The notes under the pieces: generated by a model
The model's input: the letters and a program-made list of their open reading frames with translations, nothing else
Database searches by the model: none
What the model was told of the DNA's origin: nothing
Program-made: the position numbers and the translations under genes
In this document: positions 25,969-34,565 of the stretch, piece by piece
How positions within the stretch are numbered: the first letter of the stretch is position 1
Layout of the letters: each line of letters begins with the position of its first letter
From: Rhodococcus sp. RD6.2
GTDB taxonomy: Bacteria; Actinomycetota; Actinomycetes; Mycobacteriales; Mycobacteriaceae
Assembly: GCF_001040705.1 (NCBI RefSeq)
Contig: NZ_CVQP01000001.1
Coordinates: 550,324-614,323 of the forward strand
Direction: 5' to 3'
DNA length: 64,000 nt

Positions 25969-27141
25969 TCACTGCTGTTGGAGTCGTGGTTCGCGGGGGA
26001 GTCCCAATACCCGCTCTGCAATGACGTTCTTCATGATCTCGTCGGTACCTCCCCCGATCCGCAGCCCCAGGGCACCGGTAAGCAGTTCGGTCCAGGGGTT
26101 CTGGAGGACGCCGTCCGGGCCGAGCGCGCGCAGTGCTGTGTCCGCTGCGAGATACTGGCCGGTCGTCGAGAGCAATTTGGTGATCGACCCCTCCGGTCCG
26201 GGTGGACGGCCCTCGTTGGCCGCAGTGCGCAGCCGAAGCTTCAAGATGCCGAGGATGTGCTGGATCGTGTGCACGTCGGCGAACTGGCGGCCGATGGCAG
26301 GGTCGGTGAGGTGCTCGCAGGAACGCAGGAGCTCGAGCAGTGGTTGTGCACCGACAATTTCCGGTTCGAGCGAGTATCGCTCGGCCATCAGGGTGGTCAT
26401 CGCGACCTCCCATCCCTGGCCGGGCTCGCCGAGGACCGCGTCGGCGGAGACGACTGCGTCATCGAAGAAGACCTCGTTGAAGGTGTGTGCCCCGGTGGCC
26501 TGCTTGAGCGGTCGAGTCGTGACGCCCGGTTGCCTCAGGTCGACGAGGAACGCGGTCAGTCCGTGGTGTCGGGGAGCATCTTCGCTGCGGGCGAGGATGT
26601 AGCCGAAGGATGCGTACTGGGCGTAGGACGTCCAGATCTTCTGCCCGTTGATCAGCCAGCCGTCCGCGGTCTTGCGTGCTGTGGTCCGGATGGCGGCGAG
26701 ATCGGATCCGGCGTCCGGTTCGGAGAACAACTGGCACGACAGTTGCCTACCGGCCAGGAGTGGCGTCAGGTATCGCTCGCGCTGCTCGGCGGTACCCCAC
26801 CGGGACAGGGTCGGCACGATCATTCCCATCGTGACCGACTGGGCGTCGAGCGGGAGACGGTAGCGGCCTTCCTCCTCGGTGAACAGCAGCTTCTGAGGGA
26901 CATCACCGCCCGCGCCGCCGAATTCGGTGGGGATCCCGATACCCGCCCACCCCTCCTCGTACTTGCGCGCCTGCCACGCGAGCGACTGCTCCACATGTCG
27001 GACGGATTCTTCGGTGGTGCGAGCGCCGAAGACGCTCAGCCTGCCCGTGTCCGGCTCCTCGAACGCAGGTGCATTGGTGGCCAGCCACGCTGCGGCACGT
27101 TCTCGGTATGCGACGTCGGCGGCCGAATCGGCGAAATCCAT
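25969..27141 (-). CDS. Acyl-CoA dehydrogenase (FadE-type), subunit 1 of an adjacent pair
   Basis: 390 aa from ATG at 27141 (MDFADSAADVAYRERAAAWL); the longer frame to 27528 is a shadow. Flavin- and substrate-contacting motifs: QLFSEPDAGSDLAAIRTTA, KIWTSYAQYASFG, and the C-terminal RIGGGTDEIMKNVIAERVLG. It follows another acyl-CoA dehydrogenase gene by 8 bp. In steroid catabolism adjacent FadE genes form alpha2beta2 enzymes, which is a likely arrangement here. Confidence 0.92.
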   Translation of the reverse strand: MDFADSAADVAYRERAAAWLATNAPAFEEPDTGRLSVFGARTTEESVRHVEQSLAWQARKYEEGWAGIGIPTEFGGAGGDVPQKLLFTEEEGRYRLPLDAQSVTMGMIVPTLSRWGTAEQRERYLTPLLAGRQLSCQLFSEPDAGSDLAAIRTTARKTADGWLINGQKIWTSYAQYASFGYILARSEDAPRHHGLTAFLVDLRQPGVTTRPLKQATGAHTFNEVFFDDAVVSADAVLGEPGQGWEVAMTTLMAERYSLEPEIVGAQPLLELLRSCEHLTDPAIGRQFADVHTIQHILGILKLRLRTAANEGRPPGPEGSITKLLSTTGQYLAADTALRALGPDGVLQNPWTELLTGALGLRIGGGTDEIMKNVIAERVLGLPREPRLQQQ

Positions 27142-27149
27142 GGTTGCTC

Positions 27150-28259
27150 CTATCGGGTCTGCGCGAGCAGAAGTCGGGCGGCGACCGCGTCGCGGTGATC
27201 GTCGGAGCTGCCGAGTGTCAGCGCGCGGCTGCGGGATCGACGGACATGGAGGTGTGCATCGTGTTCCCAGGTGAATCCGATTCCTCCGTGGGTCAGGAGG
27301 TTCGCCTCCGCGGCTTCCGTATAGGCGTCCGAGCACCACGCCTTGGTCATCGAGGCCACCAGGCTGAGCTCCTCGGTCGCGCCCTGGTCGGCGAGCCATG
27401 CAGCGTGGTACACCAGGGAGCGTGCGCCCTCGACCTTGATGAGTACGTCTGCGCACCGGTGCTTGATCGCCTGGAAGGACCCGATCGCCCGCCCGAACTG
27501 GGTTCTGGTCTTGGCATACTCGACGCATTGGTCGAGGCAGGCCTGGGCGCCGCCCAACTGCTCGGCCGCCAGCGCGACGCTCGCGAGTGCGAATGCTCGC
27601 TCGACCTTGTCCGAGGCGTGAGCGCCGAGTCGGATCGCCGGGGTGTCCTCGAGGCGGATTCGGCCCGATTGGGTGACCAGGTCGTAGGCGGCTGTCGGGT
27701 CGTCGATGGCAGCGGTGAGCGCGGCGCGGTGCACAGCGAAAAGGTCGGTTCCGTCGGGCGTGCGTGCCGGCACGATCAGCAGATCCGCGGTCTCCGCGTC
27801 GATGACCGCTTCGGCGACGCCGGTCAGCCGCGCGCTGCCGTCGGCGTGGATCGGAAGGGCTGCAATCGATCCGACACCGACCGGGAGCGCGAACGTGGCG
27901 ATCAGCTTGCCGTTGGCGATCTGGGGAAGGAAGTCGGCGCAGGCCGCGGAGTCACCGGAAGCGAGGAGTGCAGTGGCAGCGAGGCCGACGCTTGCGAGGT
28001 ACGGCGATCTGACGAGATGGCGACCGAACTCCTCGAGGATGATCGCCAACTCGACCATTCCGCCACCGGCCCCGCCGTACTCGACCGGGATCGGCACGGA
28101 CATCAGGTCGAGTTCGTCCGCGGCTCGTCGCCAGGATGCCTCGTCGTACGGGAGGCCGGCGTCCACGAGGGTTCGGAGCTGCTGCCGGTCCGAGGTGCCG
28201 AGGAACCGACCGACGCTGTCGCGGAGCGCGGCCTGCTCAGGATTGAAACCGAATTGCAC
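27150..28259 (-). CDS. Acyl-CoA dehydrogenase, subunit 2 of an adjacent pair, GTG start
   Basis: 369 aa. GTG at 28259 (V-QFGFNPEQAALRDSVGRF) with GGCGGAA upstream, 11 bp after the LLM gene stop. N-terminal helical domain with VPIPVEYGGAGGGMVELAII; C-terminal QAIKHRCADVLIKVEGARSL and LLTHGGIGFTWEHDAHLHVR. The middle flavin motif is weaker than in its partner (TFALPVGVGSIAALP), typical of the less conserved subunit in heteromeric FadE pairs. The frame extends into upstream genes but only as shadow. Confidence 0.9.
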   Translation of the reverse strand: MQFGFNPEQAALRDSVGRFLGTSDRQQLRTLVDAGLPYDEASWRRAADELDLMSVPIPVEYGGAGGGMVELAIILEEFGRHLVRSPYLASVGLAATALLASGDSAACADFLPQIANGKLIATFALPVGVGSIAALPIHADGSARLTGVAEAVIDAETADLLIVPARTPDGTDLFAVHRAALTAAIDDPTAAYDLVTQSGRIRLEDTPAIRLGAHASDKVERAFALASVALAAEQLGGAQACLDQCVEYAKTRTQFGRAIGSFQAIKHRCADVLIKVEGARSLVYHAAWLADQGATEELSLVASMTKAWCSDAYTEAAEANLLTHGGIGFTWEHDAHLHVRRSRSRALTLGSSDDHRDAVAARLLLAQTR

Positions 28260-28270
28260 GATCGTTCCGC

Positions 28271-29275
28271 CTAACTGAGGAGGTCGGCCATGAGGCGGAC
28301 CGCCTCCGGCTGTCGGGTCATGAGGGACATGGAGGTGATCGGTGCCGCCGTCCAGAAGTCGAGGAGCTCCTTGATCCGTTCGGGTGGGCCGCACAGTGCG
28401 ACTTCGTCGACCAGGTCGTCCGGAACGGCGGCGATCGCTTCTTCCTTGCGCCCGGCGAGATACAGGTCCTGGATCTTCTCCGCCGCGTCCTCGTAGCCGT
28501 ACCGGCGTGCCACGTCGTTGTAGAAGTTCTTCCCGCGAGCACCCATGCCGCCGACGTAGAGCGCGATGCTCGGCTTGACCTGGGCTCGGCATGCGGCGGC
28601 ATCGTCCCCGACGACCACGTCGAGGATCGGGCACAGGTCGAAGTCGGGGCGCGGTGTGAAACCGGAGGGAAGGATCGCGTCGTATCGGCGAGAAGAGAAG
28701 AACACCGGAAACCAGCCGTCCCCGATCTCGCATGCAAGTTCGATGTTCCGGGGGCCGATCGCGGCGAGATAGATCGGGAGATCGGCGCGGCGGGGATGGA
28801 GGATCAGCTTCAGCGGCTTGCCGAGGCCGGTGCCGTCGCTTCCCGTGTACGGGATGTCGTAGTAGGTGCCGTGGTGCTCGAGGTGGGTCTCCCGGCGAAG
28901 TGCCTGGCGAACCACGTCGACGTACTCGCGGGTCCGCTTCAACGGCTTGCCGTAGGGAATGCCGTGCCAGCCCTCGACGACCTGCGGCCCCGACATGCCG
29001 AGTCCGAGGCGGAATCGGCCATTCGACAGGTGATCCATCGTGGCGGCGGTCTGAGCCGTGAGGGTGGGGGAGCGGCCGGCCATCCCGAGTACGGCGGTGC
29101 CGAGACCGATCCGGGATGTTCTCGCGGCGAGCCAGGCAAGAGGAGTGACGCCGTCGGACCCATAGGCCTCGCCGGACCACACGCAGTCGAACCCGACGTC
29201 TTCCGCGAGTTGTACCAGTCCCAAGGTGTCGTCTTGTCCAGAGCCCCAGTAGCCGAGATTCAGGCCGAGCTTCAT
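28271..29275 (-). CDS. LLM-class F420-dependent oxidoreductase
   Basis: 334 aa from ATG at 29275 (MKLGLNLGYWGSGQDD), with GGAGGA upstream; M at 29287 is further from the site. TIM-barrel luciferase-like motifs: LAEDVGFDCVWSGEAYGSD, IGLGTAVLGMAGRSPTLTAQ, FRLGLGMSGPQVVEGWHG, and late PIYLAAIGPRNIELACEIGD. The size and start match F420-dependent LLM proteins of actinobacteria. First gene of the leftward operon, so its promoter lies in 29276-29606. Confidence 0.9.
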   Translation of the reverse strand: MKLGLNLGYWGSGQDDTLGLVQLAEDVGFDCVWSGEAYGSDGVTPLAWLAARTSRIGLGTAVLGMAGRSPTLTAQTAATMDHLSNGRFRLGLGMSGPQVVEGWHGIPYGKPLKRTREYVDVVRQALRRETHLEHHGTYYDIPYTGSDGTGLGKPLKLILHPRRADLPIYLAAIGPRNIELACEIGDGWFPVFFSSRRYDAILPSGFTPRPDFDLCPILDVVVGDDAAACRAQVKPSIALYVGGMGARGKNFYNDVARRYGYEDAAEKIQDLYLAGRKEEAIAAVPDDLVDEVALCGPPERIKELLDFWTAAPITSMSLMTRQPEAVRLMADLLS

Positions 29276-29606
29276 GGCATCCTCCAAACACGGATTCGGG
29301 CGGACGAAGGTGCCGCCGGAGGGGGCGGCCGATGGCGCCGCCGGAGGGAAATGGGCTCGTCAAGGAGGTCATCCCTGATGTCGCGCTTGCACCCCGGAGA
29401 CTAGCAGATTCTGATGTGCAGAGGGATTTTCTGAAAACTCTTGTGCCCTCCGCGAACTCGTGTAATGCTCTGTCTGCGCCGAAAATCACACCGCGATCCG
29501 CCCGTAAAGGCGCGCCGCACAATCGGTATCGAAAATTACCGACCAGGTAGTAGGGCCGCCGTCCGAGACGGTTTCGAGCCCGCAGTCGTTGAATGGAGCC
29601 CTGATT
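29276..29606. promoter_or_regulatory. 331-bp divergent promoter region between the two large catabolic operons
   Basis: No gene. It holds CAGATTCTG (29405-29413), the reverse complement of the 9-mer CAGAATCTG in the dioxygenase promoter; read on as TTCTG-N5-CAGAG (29409-29423) it is a near-match to the operator at 54025-54039. CGGTA-N8-TACCG (29523-29540 region) is a second weak inverted repeat near the rightward start. Confidence 0.45.
29405..29423. promoter_or_regulatory. Candidate TTCTG/CAGAA operator half of the shared family
   Basis: CAGATTCTG followed by ATGTG and CAGAG. It fits the CAGAA/TTCTG pattern of 41730-41757, 47129-47143 and 54024-54040, with one mismatch in the last half-site. 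Confidence 0.4.
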
Positions 29607-30422
29607 ATGGCCATGGATGACCTGATTCTCGTTTCGAGGCCCGCCCCCGGAGTCCAGCAGATCACGCTGAACCGCCCCAGCAGGCTCAATGCCCTCAACC
29701 CCGGCCTGATCATCGAACTCACCAAGCAGCTCGATGAACTCGTGCGGGCCGACGACATCAAGGTCGTCGTGCTCACCGGCGCCGGCCGTGGCTTCTGCTC
29801 CGGTGCCGACCTGTCCGGTGAGGTGTTCCCGACCGGCGTCGAAGGCGACCCGAATCGGCACTGGACGGCCGTCCAGTCGTGGTACTCCGGTGTGATCGCC
29901 AAGCTACGCCGAATCCCTCAGCCGGTGATCGCGGCCGTCAACGGGCCTGCTGTCGGCGGCGGCTTCTCGATCGCGATGGCGAGTGACATCAGGTTGGCCG
30001 CGCCGGAGGCGTATTTCTCTGCGGCCCAGATCAATATCGGTCAGTCGGTTTCGGAGATGGGCGCCAGCTACCTGCTTCCCAGGATCGTCGGCGGCCGCGC
30101 GACAGAGATCTTGATGACCGGACGGCGGATGCAGGCCGACGAGGCGGAACGCATCGGGTTCGTGAGCCGGGTGTGCTCCGACGGTGTCGTCGACGCCGCA
30201 CTGGAGGTGGCGCAGGTCCTGGCCGCGAAGGCGCCTCTGGCCCTGCGGATGTCGAAGGAGGCGCTCAATGCCTCCCAGGAGATCGGAAGCCTCGAGGCCG
30301 CACTCGCCATGGAGGATCGCACCCAGGTCGTCTGTGTGCTGAGCCAGGATCTGGCCGAGGGTGAGCTCGCCTTCCGCGAGAAGCGCAAGGCCGTGTTCTC
30401 CGATGTTCCCGCCGTAGTCTAG
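29607..30422 (+). CDS. Enoyl-CoA hydratase/isomerase
   Basis: 271 aa, start set at 29607 (MAMDDLILVSRPAPGV) with TGGAG upstream; M at 29589 is an alternative. Crotonase-fold motifs: ITLNRPSRLNALNPG, VVLTGAGRGFCSGADLSGEV (oxyanion), and AAVNGPAVGGGFSIAMASDI. QSVSEMGASYLLPRIVGG carries a Glu in the hydratase position. It hydrates or isomerises an enoyl-CoA. First gene of the rightward operon; 10 bp before the SMP-30-like gene. Confidence 0.92.
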   Translation: MAMDDLILVSRPAPGVQQITLNRPSRLNALNPGLIIELTKQLDELVRADDIKVVVLTGAGRGFCSGADLSGEVFPTGVEGDPNRHWTAVQSWYSGVIAKLRRIPQPVIAAVNGPAVGGGFSIAMASDIRLAAPEAYFSAAQINIGQSVSEMGASYLLPRIVGGRATEILMTGRRMQADEAERIGFVSRVCSDGVVDAALEVAQVLAAKAPLALRMSKEALNASQEIGSLEAALAMEDRTQVVCVLSQDLAEGELAFREKRKAVFSDVPAVV

Positions 30423-30432
30423 GAGGCGTTGG

Positions 30433-32052
30433 ATGAGCGAGTCGTCGAGCAACCCCAGGGTCTCTCGTTTCGACCTCTATCTGGACACCTCACCGAGTGC
30501 GGCTCCCGGGTGGTCGATGGAGACCATCCGGGAGCCGTCCCGGCTCTTCGGGGCAAACGGGGTGCGGCTCCATGCAGACGGGAGACTGTGGGTCTCGGAG
30601 CTTGTAGGTGAACATCTTTCAGCATGGGATGCGGACAACGACGTCCTGTCCAACGTGTCGCCGATGGGTTCGGAGCTTCGAGGTCCCGACGACATCGCCT
30701 TCGATTCCGAAGGAACCGTCTATGCCGCTGAGACGATGAACGGGCGGGTGAGCGGTCGACGCGCCGACGGTTCGTACTTCGTGTTGGTCGACGAATGCCC
30801 TGCGGTGAACGGCATCACCGTCGATCCCGAGACCGACAGATTGTATGTCGACGAGATGCGCGAGGGCGGCCGGGTCCTGGAGATCGACCGGCACCAGCGA
30901 AACCAGGTCAGGGTGATCGCTGAGGGCCTGGACTGGCTCAATGCCCTGGAAATGGGTCCGGACCGGCGGCTGTACATGCCGCAGGTCTTCGCCGGCACGG
31001 TGTTGGCAGTGGACCCGGAAACGGGTGCGGTCGAGACCGTGGTCGACGGCCTGGCGCACCCGACCGCGGTCAAGTTCGCACCCGACGGCCGGCTCGTCGT
31101 CACGCAGTCGAGCCTCGGTGAGGTGACCGCGGTGGATCTGGCCACCGGCGAGCGGCAGAAGTTGGTGAGTCTCGCTCCGGGTGTCGACAACTTCGACATC
31201 GACGACCGCGGCAACATCTACGTCTCCAACTTCGTGGAGGCGAGTGTGGCGCGATACACGATGGAGACCGGTGCACTCGACAAGGCCCTCTCGGTGAGTT
31301 CCTTCCTGGGTCCCTACCAGATCGCAAGTGCCGCCGAAGGATACGTTGTCGCCGACCACGGAAGTGTGTGTCGCATGGACGGCCTCGGCAACTTCGAAAG
31401 ATTGAGCAGGCTGCTTCTCGACCAACCGTTCGTCGCAGTCGGTGTCGCCGAGGTCGACGGAATCCTGGTGGCGCTGAGTCAGGCCGGGGAGGTGTTCCGG
31501 CTCGAGGACTCGGGTGAGTGGGTGAAGATCTACGGCTCGCTCGACGGCGCGAACTCCGAGTACTTCGGGCAGGACTCGGACGGGGTGAACGCGATCGGCA
31601 TCGATGACGGACAGTTGCTGGTGGGAATGCTCCGCGGCGACGTCGTCGTCCTGGATGTGGACGGCACCGTGAAGTCCCGGCGAGCGTCCGGCCTCGCGAC
31701 CGTCACGGCGATCTCCGGCCGCGACGGCGCGATCGTCGTCAGCGACGAGAACGCCGGATCGGTTCTCGTTCTCGGCGACGGTGGACCGCTCGCGCTCGAC
31801 GGTTTCAAACGACCCCAGGGCGTGGCGCTCACCGAGGACGGTGTGGTGGTCGCCGACCAGGGGGCGAGACAGGTCGTCCATGCAAGCCTCGACGGGGAGC
31901 GACGTGAGGTCGTGGCATCGGATCTGCCCCTCGGACTGCCCCGGCTGCAGGCCGATGACGGTCGCCGATCATCGGTGACCCTTGCCAAGGACGGGTCGAT
32001 CATCGTCGGATGCGACGGCGACGGGAGCGTCCGCCGCGTCGCTCGCAGCTGA
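30433..32052 (+). CDS. SMP-30/gluconolactonase/NHL-like beta-propeller protein
   Basis: 539 aa with AGGAGG upstream of the ATG. Repeated propeller blades (NGVRLHADGRLWVSELVGE, GPDDIAFDSEGTVYAAE, VKFAPDGRLVVTQSS, DNFDIDDRGNIYVSNF) continue along the whole length, suggesting more than one propeller or an extended one. The SMP-30 family contains lactonases and metal-dependent hydrolases, so a lactone intermediate is possible. No signal peptide, so cytoplasmic. Longer than single-domain SMP-30 proteins (about 300 aa). Confidence 0.75.
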   Translation: MSESSSNPRVSRFDLYLDTSPSAAPGWSMETIREPSRLFGANGVRLHADGRLWVSELVGEHLSAWDADNDVLSNVSPMGSELRGPDDIAFDSEGTVYAAETMNGRVSGRRADGSYFVLVDECPAVNGITVDPETDRLYVDEMREGGRVLEIDRHQRNQVRVIAEGLDWLNALEMGPDRRLYMPQVFAGTVLAVDPETGAVETVVDGLAHPTAVKFAPDGRLVVTQSSLGEVTAVDLATGERQKLVSLAPGVDNFDIDDRGNIYVSNFVEASVARYTMETGALDKALSVSSFLGPYQIASAAEGYVVADHGSVCRMDGLGNFERLSRLLLDQPFVAVGVAEVDGILVALSQAGEVFRLEDSGEWVKIYGSLDGANSEYFGQDSDGVNAIGIDDGQLLVGMLRGDVVVLDVDGTVKSRRASGLATVTAISGRDGAIVVSDENAGSVLVLGDGGPLALDGFKRPQGVALTEDGVVVADQGARQVVHASLDGERREVVASDLPLGLPRLQADDGRRSSVTLAKDGSIIVGCDGDGSVRRVARS

Positions 32053-32071
32053 ATTTGCCGGGAGGAACCAA

Positions 32072-33631
32072 ATGAATCTTGCTGGACCACTGCGGTACTG
32101 GGCGCAGCGTGACCCGGAACGAATGGCGATCGCGATGGGTGATCGCGAACTGAGCTGGGCGGAGCTGGACGGCCGCACCTCGAGGCTGGCGCAGGGGCTG
32201 CGCGGCCTCGGGGTCGGGCCGGGGGATCGAGTGGCGACGCTGGTGCCCAATTGCATCGAGTTCTGCGAAACCGTCTTGGCCTGTTTCAAACTGGGTGCGA
32301 CGTTCGTGCCGTTGAACTACCGGCTCGCTCCTGCGGAGCTGGCCGAGATCATCGACCGCTGTGGTGCGGCGGCGATCGTCGCAGATCGCGCGATGCTGGA
32401 CGCCCTCCTCGAGTACGACCAGCGGTCGGTCGGTGAGCTTCCGCGCATCGTGACCACCTCGCCGCGGGCAGGCGAGAGCCTGTTCGAGGAGGTGGTCGCC
32501 ACTTCCTCGCCCGAGGACCCGCGGGTGGAGTTCGCGGCAGACCATCCGGCATTCATCTGCTACACATCGGGAACGACAGGTGCGCCCAAGGGGGCGGTGC
32601 TCAGTCACCGCAACGTGCTCGCAGTGTGCGCCGAGCGGATCGCGATCGATGCCTGGAACTCGACCGACAGCACGTACTTCCCGTACGCGCTCGCGTTCAC
32701 GGGTGGACTTATCGCGATGTGGATGCCGCTGTACTCGGTGGGCGGCCAGACCGTGCTCGAAGACGACTTCGATCCGGAACGGACGCTCGAGGTGTTCGCG
32801 CGGCGCGGCATCACCCAGTTCATCGCGGTCGGATCGATCCTGGAAGCGCTCACTCAGGCCGGCACCTTCGAGACAACCGACCTTTCCAGCCTGCGGATGC
32901 TCGGCACCGGTGGCCAGGCCATCTCGGTCGCGATGCTGCAGGCATTCGGGCGCAGAGGGCTGTACGTGTGCCAGGGCTACGGGCTGACCGAAGGTAGCGG
33001 CTTGAGCCTGGCTCTGCCCGGTGAGATGGCGGAGGCGAAGCTGGGTTCGACCGGCATCCCGACGCCGCAGACTTCGGTCAGGGTGGTCGACGCGTTCGGC
33101 GAGGACGTCGCCCAGGGGAAGGTCGGCGAATTGTTGCTTCGGGGACCTCAGATCATGGAGCGCTACTGGGACGATCCCGTGGCGACCAGGGACGCGTTCA
33201 TCGACGGCTGGCTGCGAACGGGCGATCTCGTCAGGCAGGACGAGGACGGCTACTTCTACGTCGTCGATCGCGCCAAGGACATGCTGATCTCGGGCGGCGT
33301 CAACATCTACCCCGCAGAGATCGAGCGTGTGCTCGCCGGCTACCCCGGGATCGTCGAACTGGTCGTCATCGCGGCCCCCGACGAGAAGTGGGGTGAGGTG
33401 CCGGCGCTGATTGCCCGACGTGACCCGAACGCAGACGAGCGCCCGAGTGCGGACGAGCTGATCGAATACTGCCGCCAGCGCCTCGCGCGCTACAAGGCGC
33501 CCAAGTACGTCTTGTTCCAAGAAGATCCGCTACCTCGTGGCATGTCCAACAAGGTGCACAAGAGCGAGGTCCGTGAGCAGGCCCTGCGAATCCTCGGCCT
33601 CACCGGGGATCACACGCGGACCACGGCATGA
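32072..33631 (+). CDS. Acyl-CoA synthetase (ANL superfamily), copy 1
   Basis: 519 aa from ATG at 32072 (MNLAGPLRYWAQRDPERMAI) behind GGGAGGA; the frame from 31982 overlaps the previous gene. P-loop YTSGTTGAPKGA (164-175), GYGLTEGSG, GWLRTGDLVRQDEDGYFYV, and the hinge DRAKDMLISGGVNIYPAEIE. The C-terminal region reads LPRGMSNKVHKSEV, with SNK in place of the usual GK at the catalytic lysine. Activates a carboxylic acid to acyl-AMP then acyl-CoA. Overlaps the VOC gene by ATGA. Paralogues at 49181 and 54152. Confidence 0.9.
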   Translation: MNLAGPLRYWAQRDPERMAIAMGDRELSWAELDGRTSRLAQGLRGLGVGPGDRVATLVPNCIEFCETVLACFKLGATFVPLNYRLAPAELAEIIDRCGAAAIVADRAMLDALLEYDQRSVGELPRIVTTSPRAGESLFEEVVATSSPEDPRVEFAADHPAFICYTSGTTGAPKGAVLSHRNVLAVCAERIAIDAWNSTDSTYFPYALAFTGGLIAMWMPLYSVGGQTVLEDDFDPERTLEVFARRGITQFIAVGSILEALTQAGTFETTDLSSLRMLGTGGQAISVAMLQAFGRRGLYVCQGYGLTEGSGLSLALPGEMAEAKLGSTGIPTPQTSVRVVDAFGEDVAQGKVGELLLRGPQIMERYWDDPVATRDAFIDGWLRTGDLVRQDEDGYFYVVDRAKDMLISGGVNIYPAEIERVLAGYPGIVELVVIAAPDEKWGEVPALIARRDPNADERPSADELIEYCRQRLARYKAPKYVLFQEDPLPRGMSNKVHKSEVREQALRILGLTGDHTRTTA

Positions 33632-34542
33632 CGGTGGGTTCGACGATCGGGCGGTACGTCGGGGTGGCGATCGCCGTTCCCGACCTCACCGCGGCGGTCA
33701 AGCAGTATTCGCGCCTGGGCTTCGTGGTCTCGAACCTTTCGTATCGCACCGAATGGGGCGCCGAGGTGGCAACATTCGGCTTCGCCGACGGGAGCTACCT
33801 CGAGCTGGTCAGCGGGGTCGACACGACCAAGCGCAACGGTGCTGCGATCGCAGCGTTCGTCGAGCGCTTCGGTGCCCGAACCTATCTCTCGTGCTACGAA
33901 GTGGCCGATATGGCGGCCGCCTACGACCGTGTCCGAGAAGCCGGGATCGACGTCGTGGGGCCTCCGCAGTTCGCCCCGGCCTCGGTCGGCGAACGCGCCG
34001 AGATGCTGTGGTTGCAACCGTCGGCGATGGGTGGTGCTTTCACGCAGCTCCTCCGACTGCACGACGGACCGCGGCAGTTCGAGGCCACGACGCCCGGCAC
34101 CAGACTGTTCACCCAGGTCCTGGTCGGACACGATTCCGAGCGGATCGTCGCGACGATGACGGGGCTTGGTTCGATCCCGAACCCGTCGTACGAGGTACCG
34201 CAATGGGGTCTTCGCGCAACGGTATTCGAGCTGCCGGGTGATACGAACATGGAGATCGCCGTACCGACCGACACGGCGAGGCCTCAGGGCGCGGCACTTC
34301 GGCGCGCACTCGACGCCGGGCGGTCCGGCCACTACATGACCACCTTCGAGGTCGACGACGTCGATCTGTTGGCGAAGCGATTGGCCGACGCCGGTGTGGA
34401 GACGCTGGGGCCGCCCACCGATTCGCCCACGCAGTCTCCCTGGGGGCCGTGCCGACAGCTCTGGGTGCACCCCACCCGATCACCCGGCACCTTCGTCCAA
34501 TTCCTTACCCGGATCTCCGGTTCGACAGATCCGCATTCCTGA
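33628..34542 (+). CDS. Two-module VOC (glyoxalase/bleomycin-resistance/extradiol) family protein
   Basis: 304 aa. Two repeated VOC modules: residues 10-140 (VAIAVPDLTAAVKQYSRLGF, then FADGSYLELVSG) and 145-300 (LFTQVLVGHDSERIVATMTG, then YMTTFEVDDVDLLAKRLADA and FVQFLTRIS). The usual metal-binding His residues are not conserved at the module starts (VGVAIAVP has no His), so an ordinary metal-dependent dioxygenase is doubtful. Overlaps the ligase gene by ATGA. Role in the pathway unknown. Confidence 0.78.
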   Translation: MTVGSTIGRYVGVAIAVPDLTAAVKQYSRLGFVVSNLSYRTEWGAEVATFGFADGSYLELVSGVDTTKRNGAAIAAFVERFGARTYLSCYEVADMAAAYDRVREAGIDVVGPPQFAPASVGERAEMLWLQPSAMGGAFTQLLRLHDGPRQFEATTPGTRLFTQVLVGHDSERIVATMTGLGSIPNPSYEVPQWGLRATVFELPGDTNMEIAVPTDTARPQGAALRRALDAGRSGHYMTTFEVDDVDLLAKRLADAGVETLGPPTDSPTQSPWGPCRQLWVHPTRSPGTFVQFLTRISGSTDPHS

Positions 34543-34550
34543 TGGAGGCA

Positions 34551-34565
34551 TGAGCAACTCGTGAC
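34551..34565 (+). other. Four-codon leader ORF overlapping the hydrolase start
   Basis: ATG-AGC-AAC-TCG-TGA follows GGAGG (34544-34548) and its stop overlaps the GTG at 34561. It may couple initiation to the hydrolase or be fortuitous. Confidence 0.35.

Noticed and set aside
28260-29861. N-terminal extension of the second acyl-CoA dehydrogenase
   Set aside because: It runs antisense or out of frame through the LLM gene; the dehydrogenase domain starts at QFGFNPEQ.
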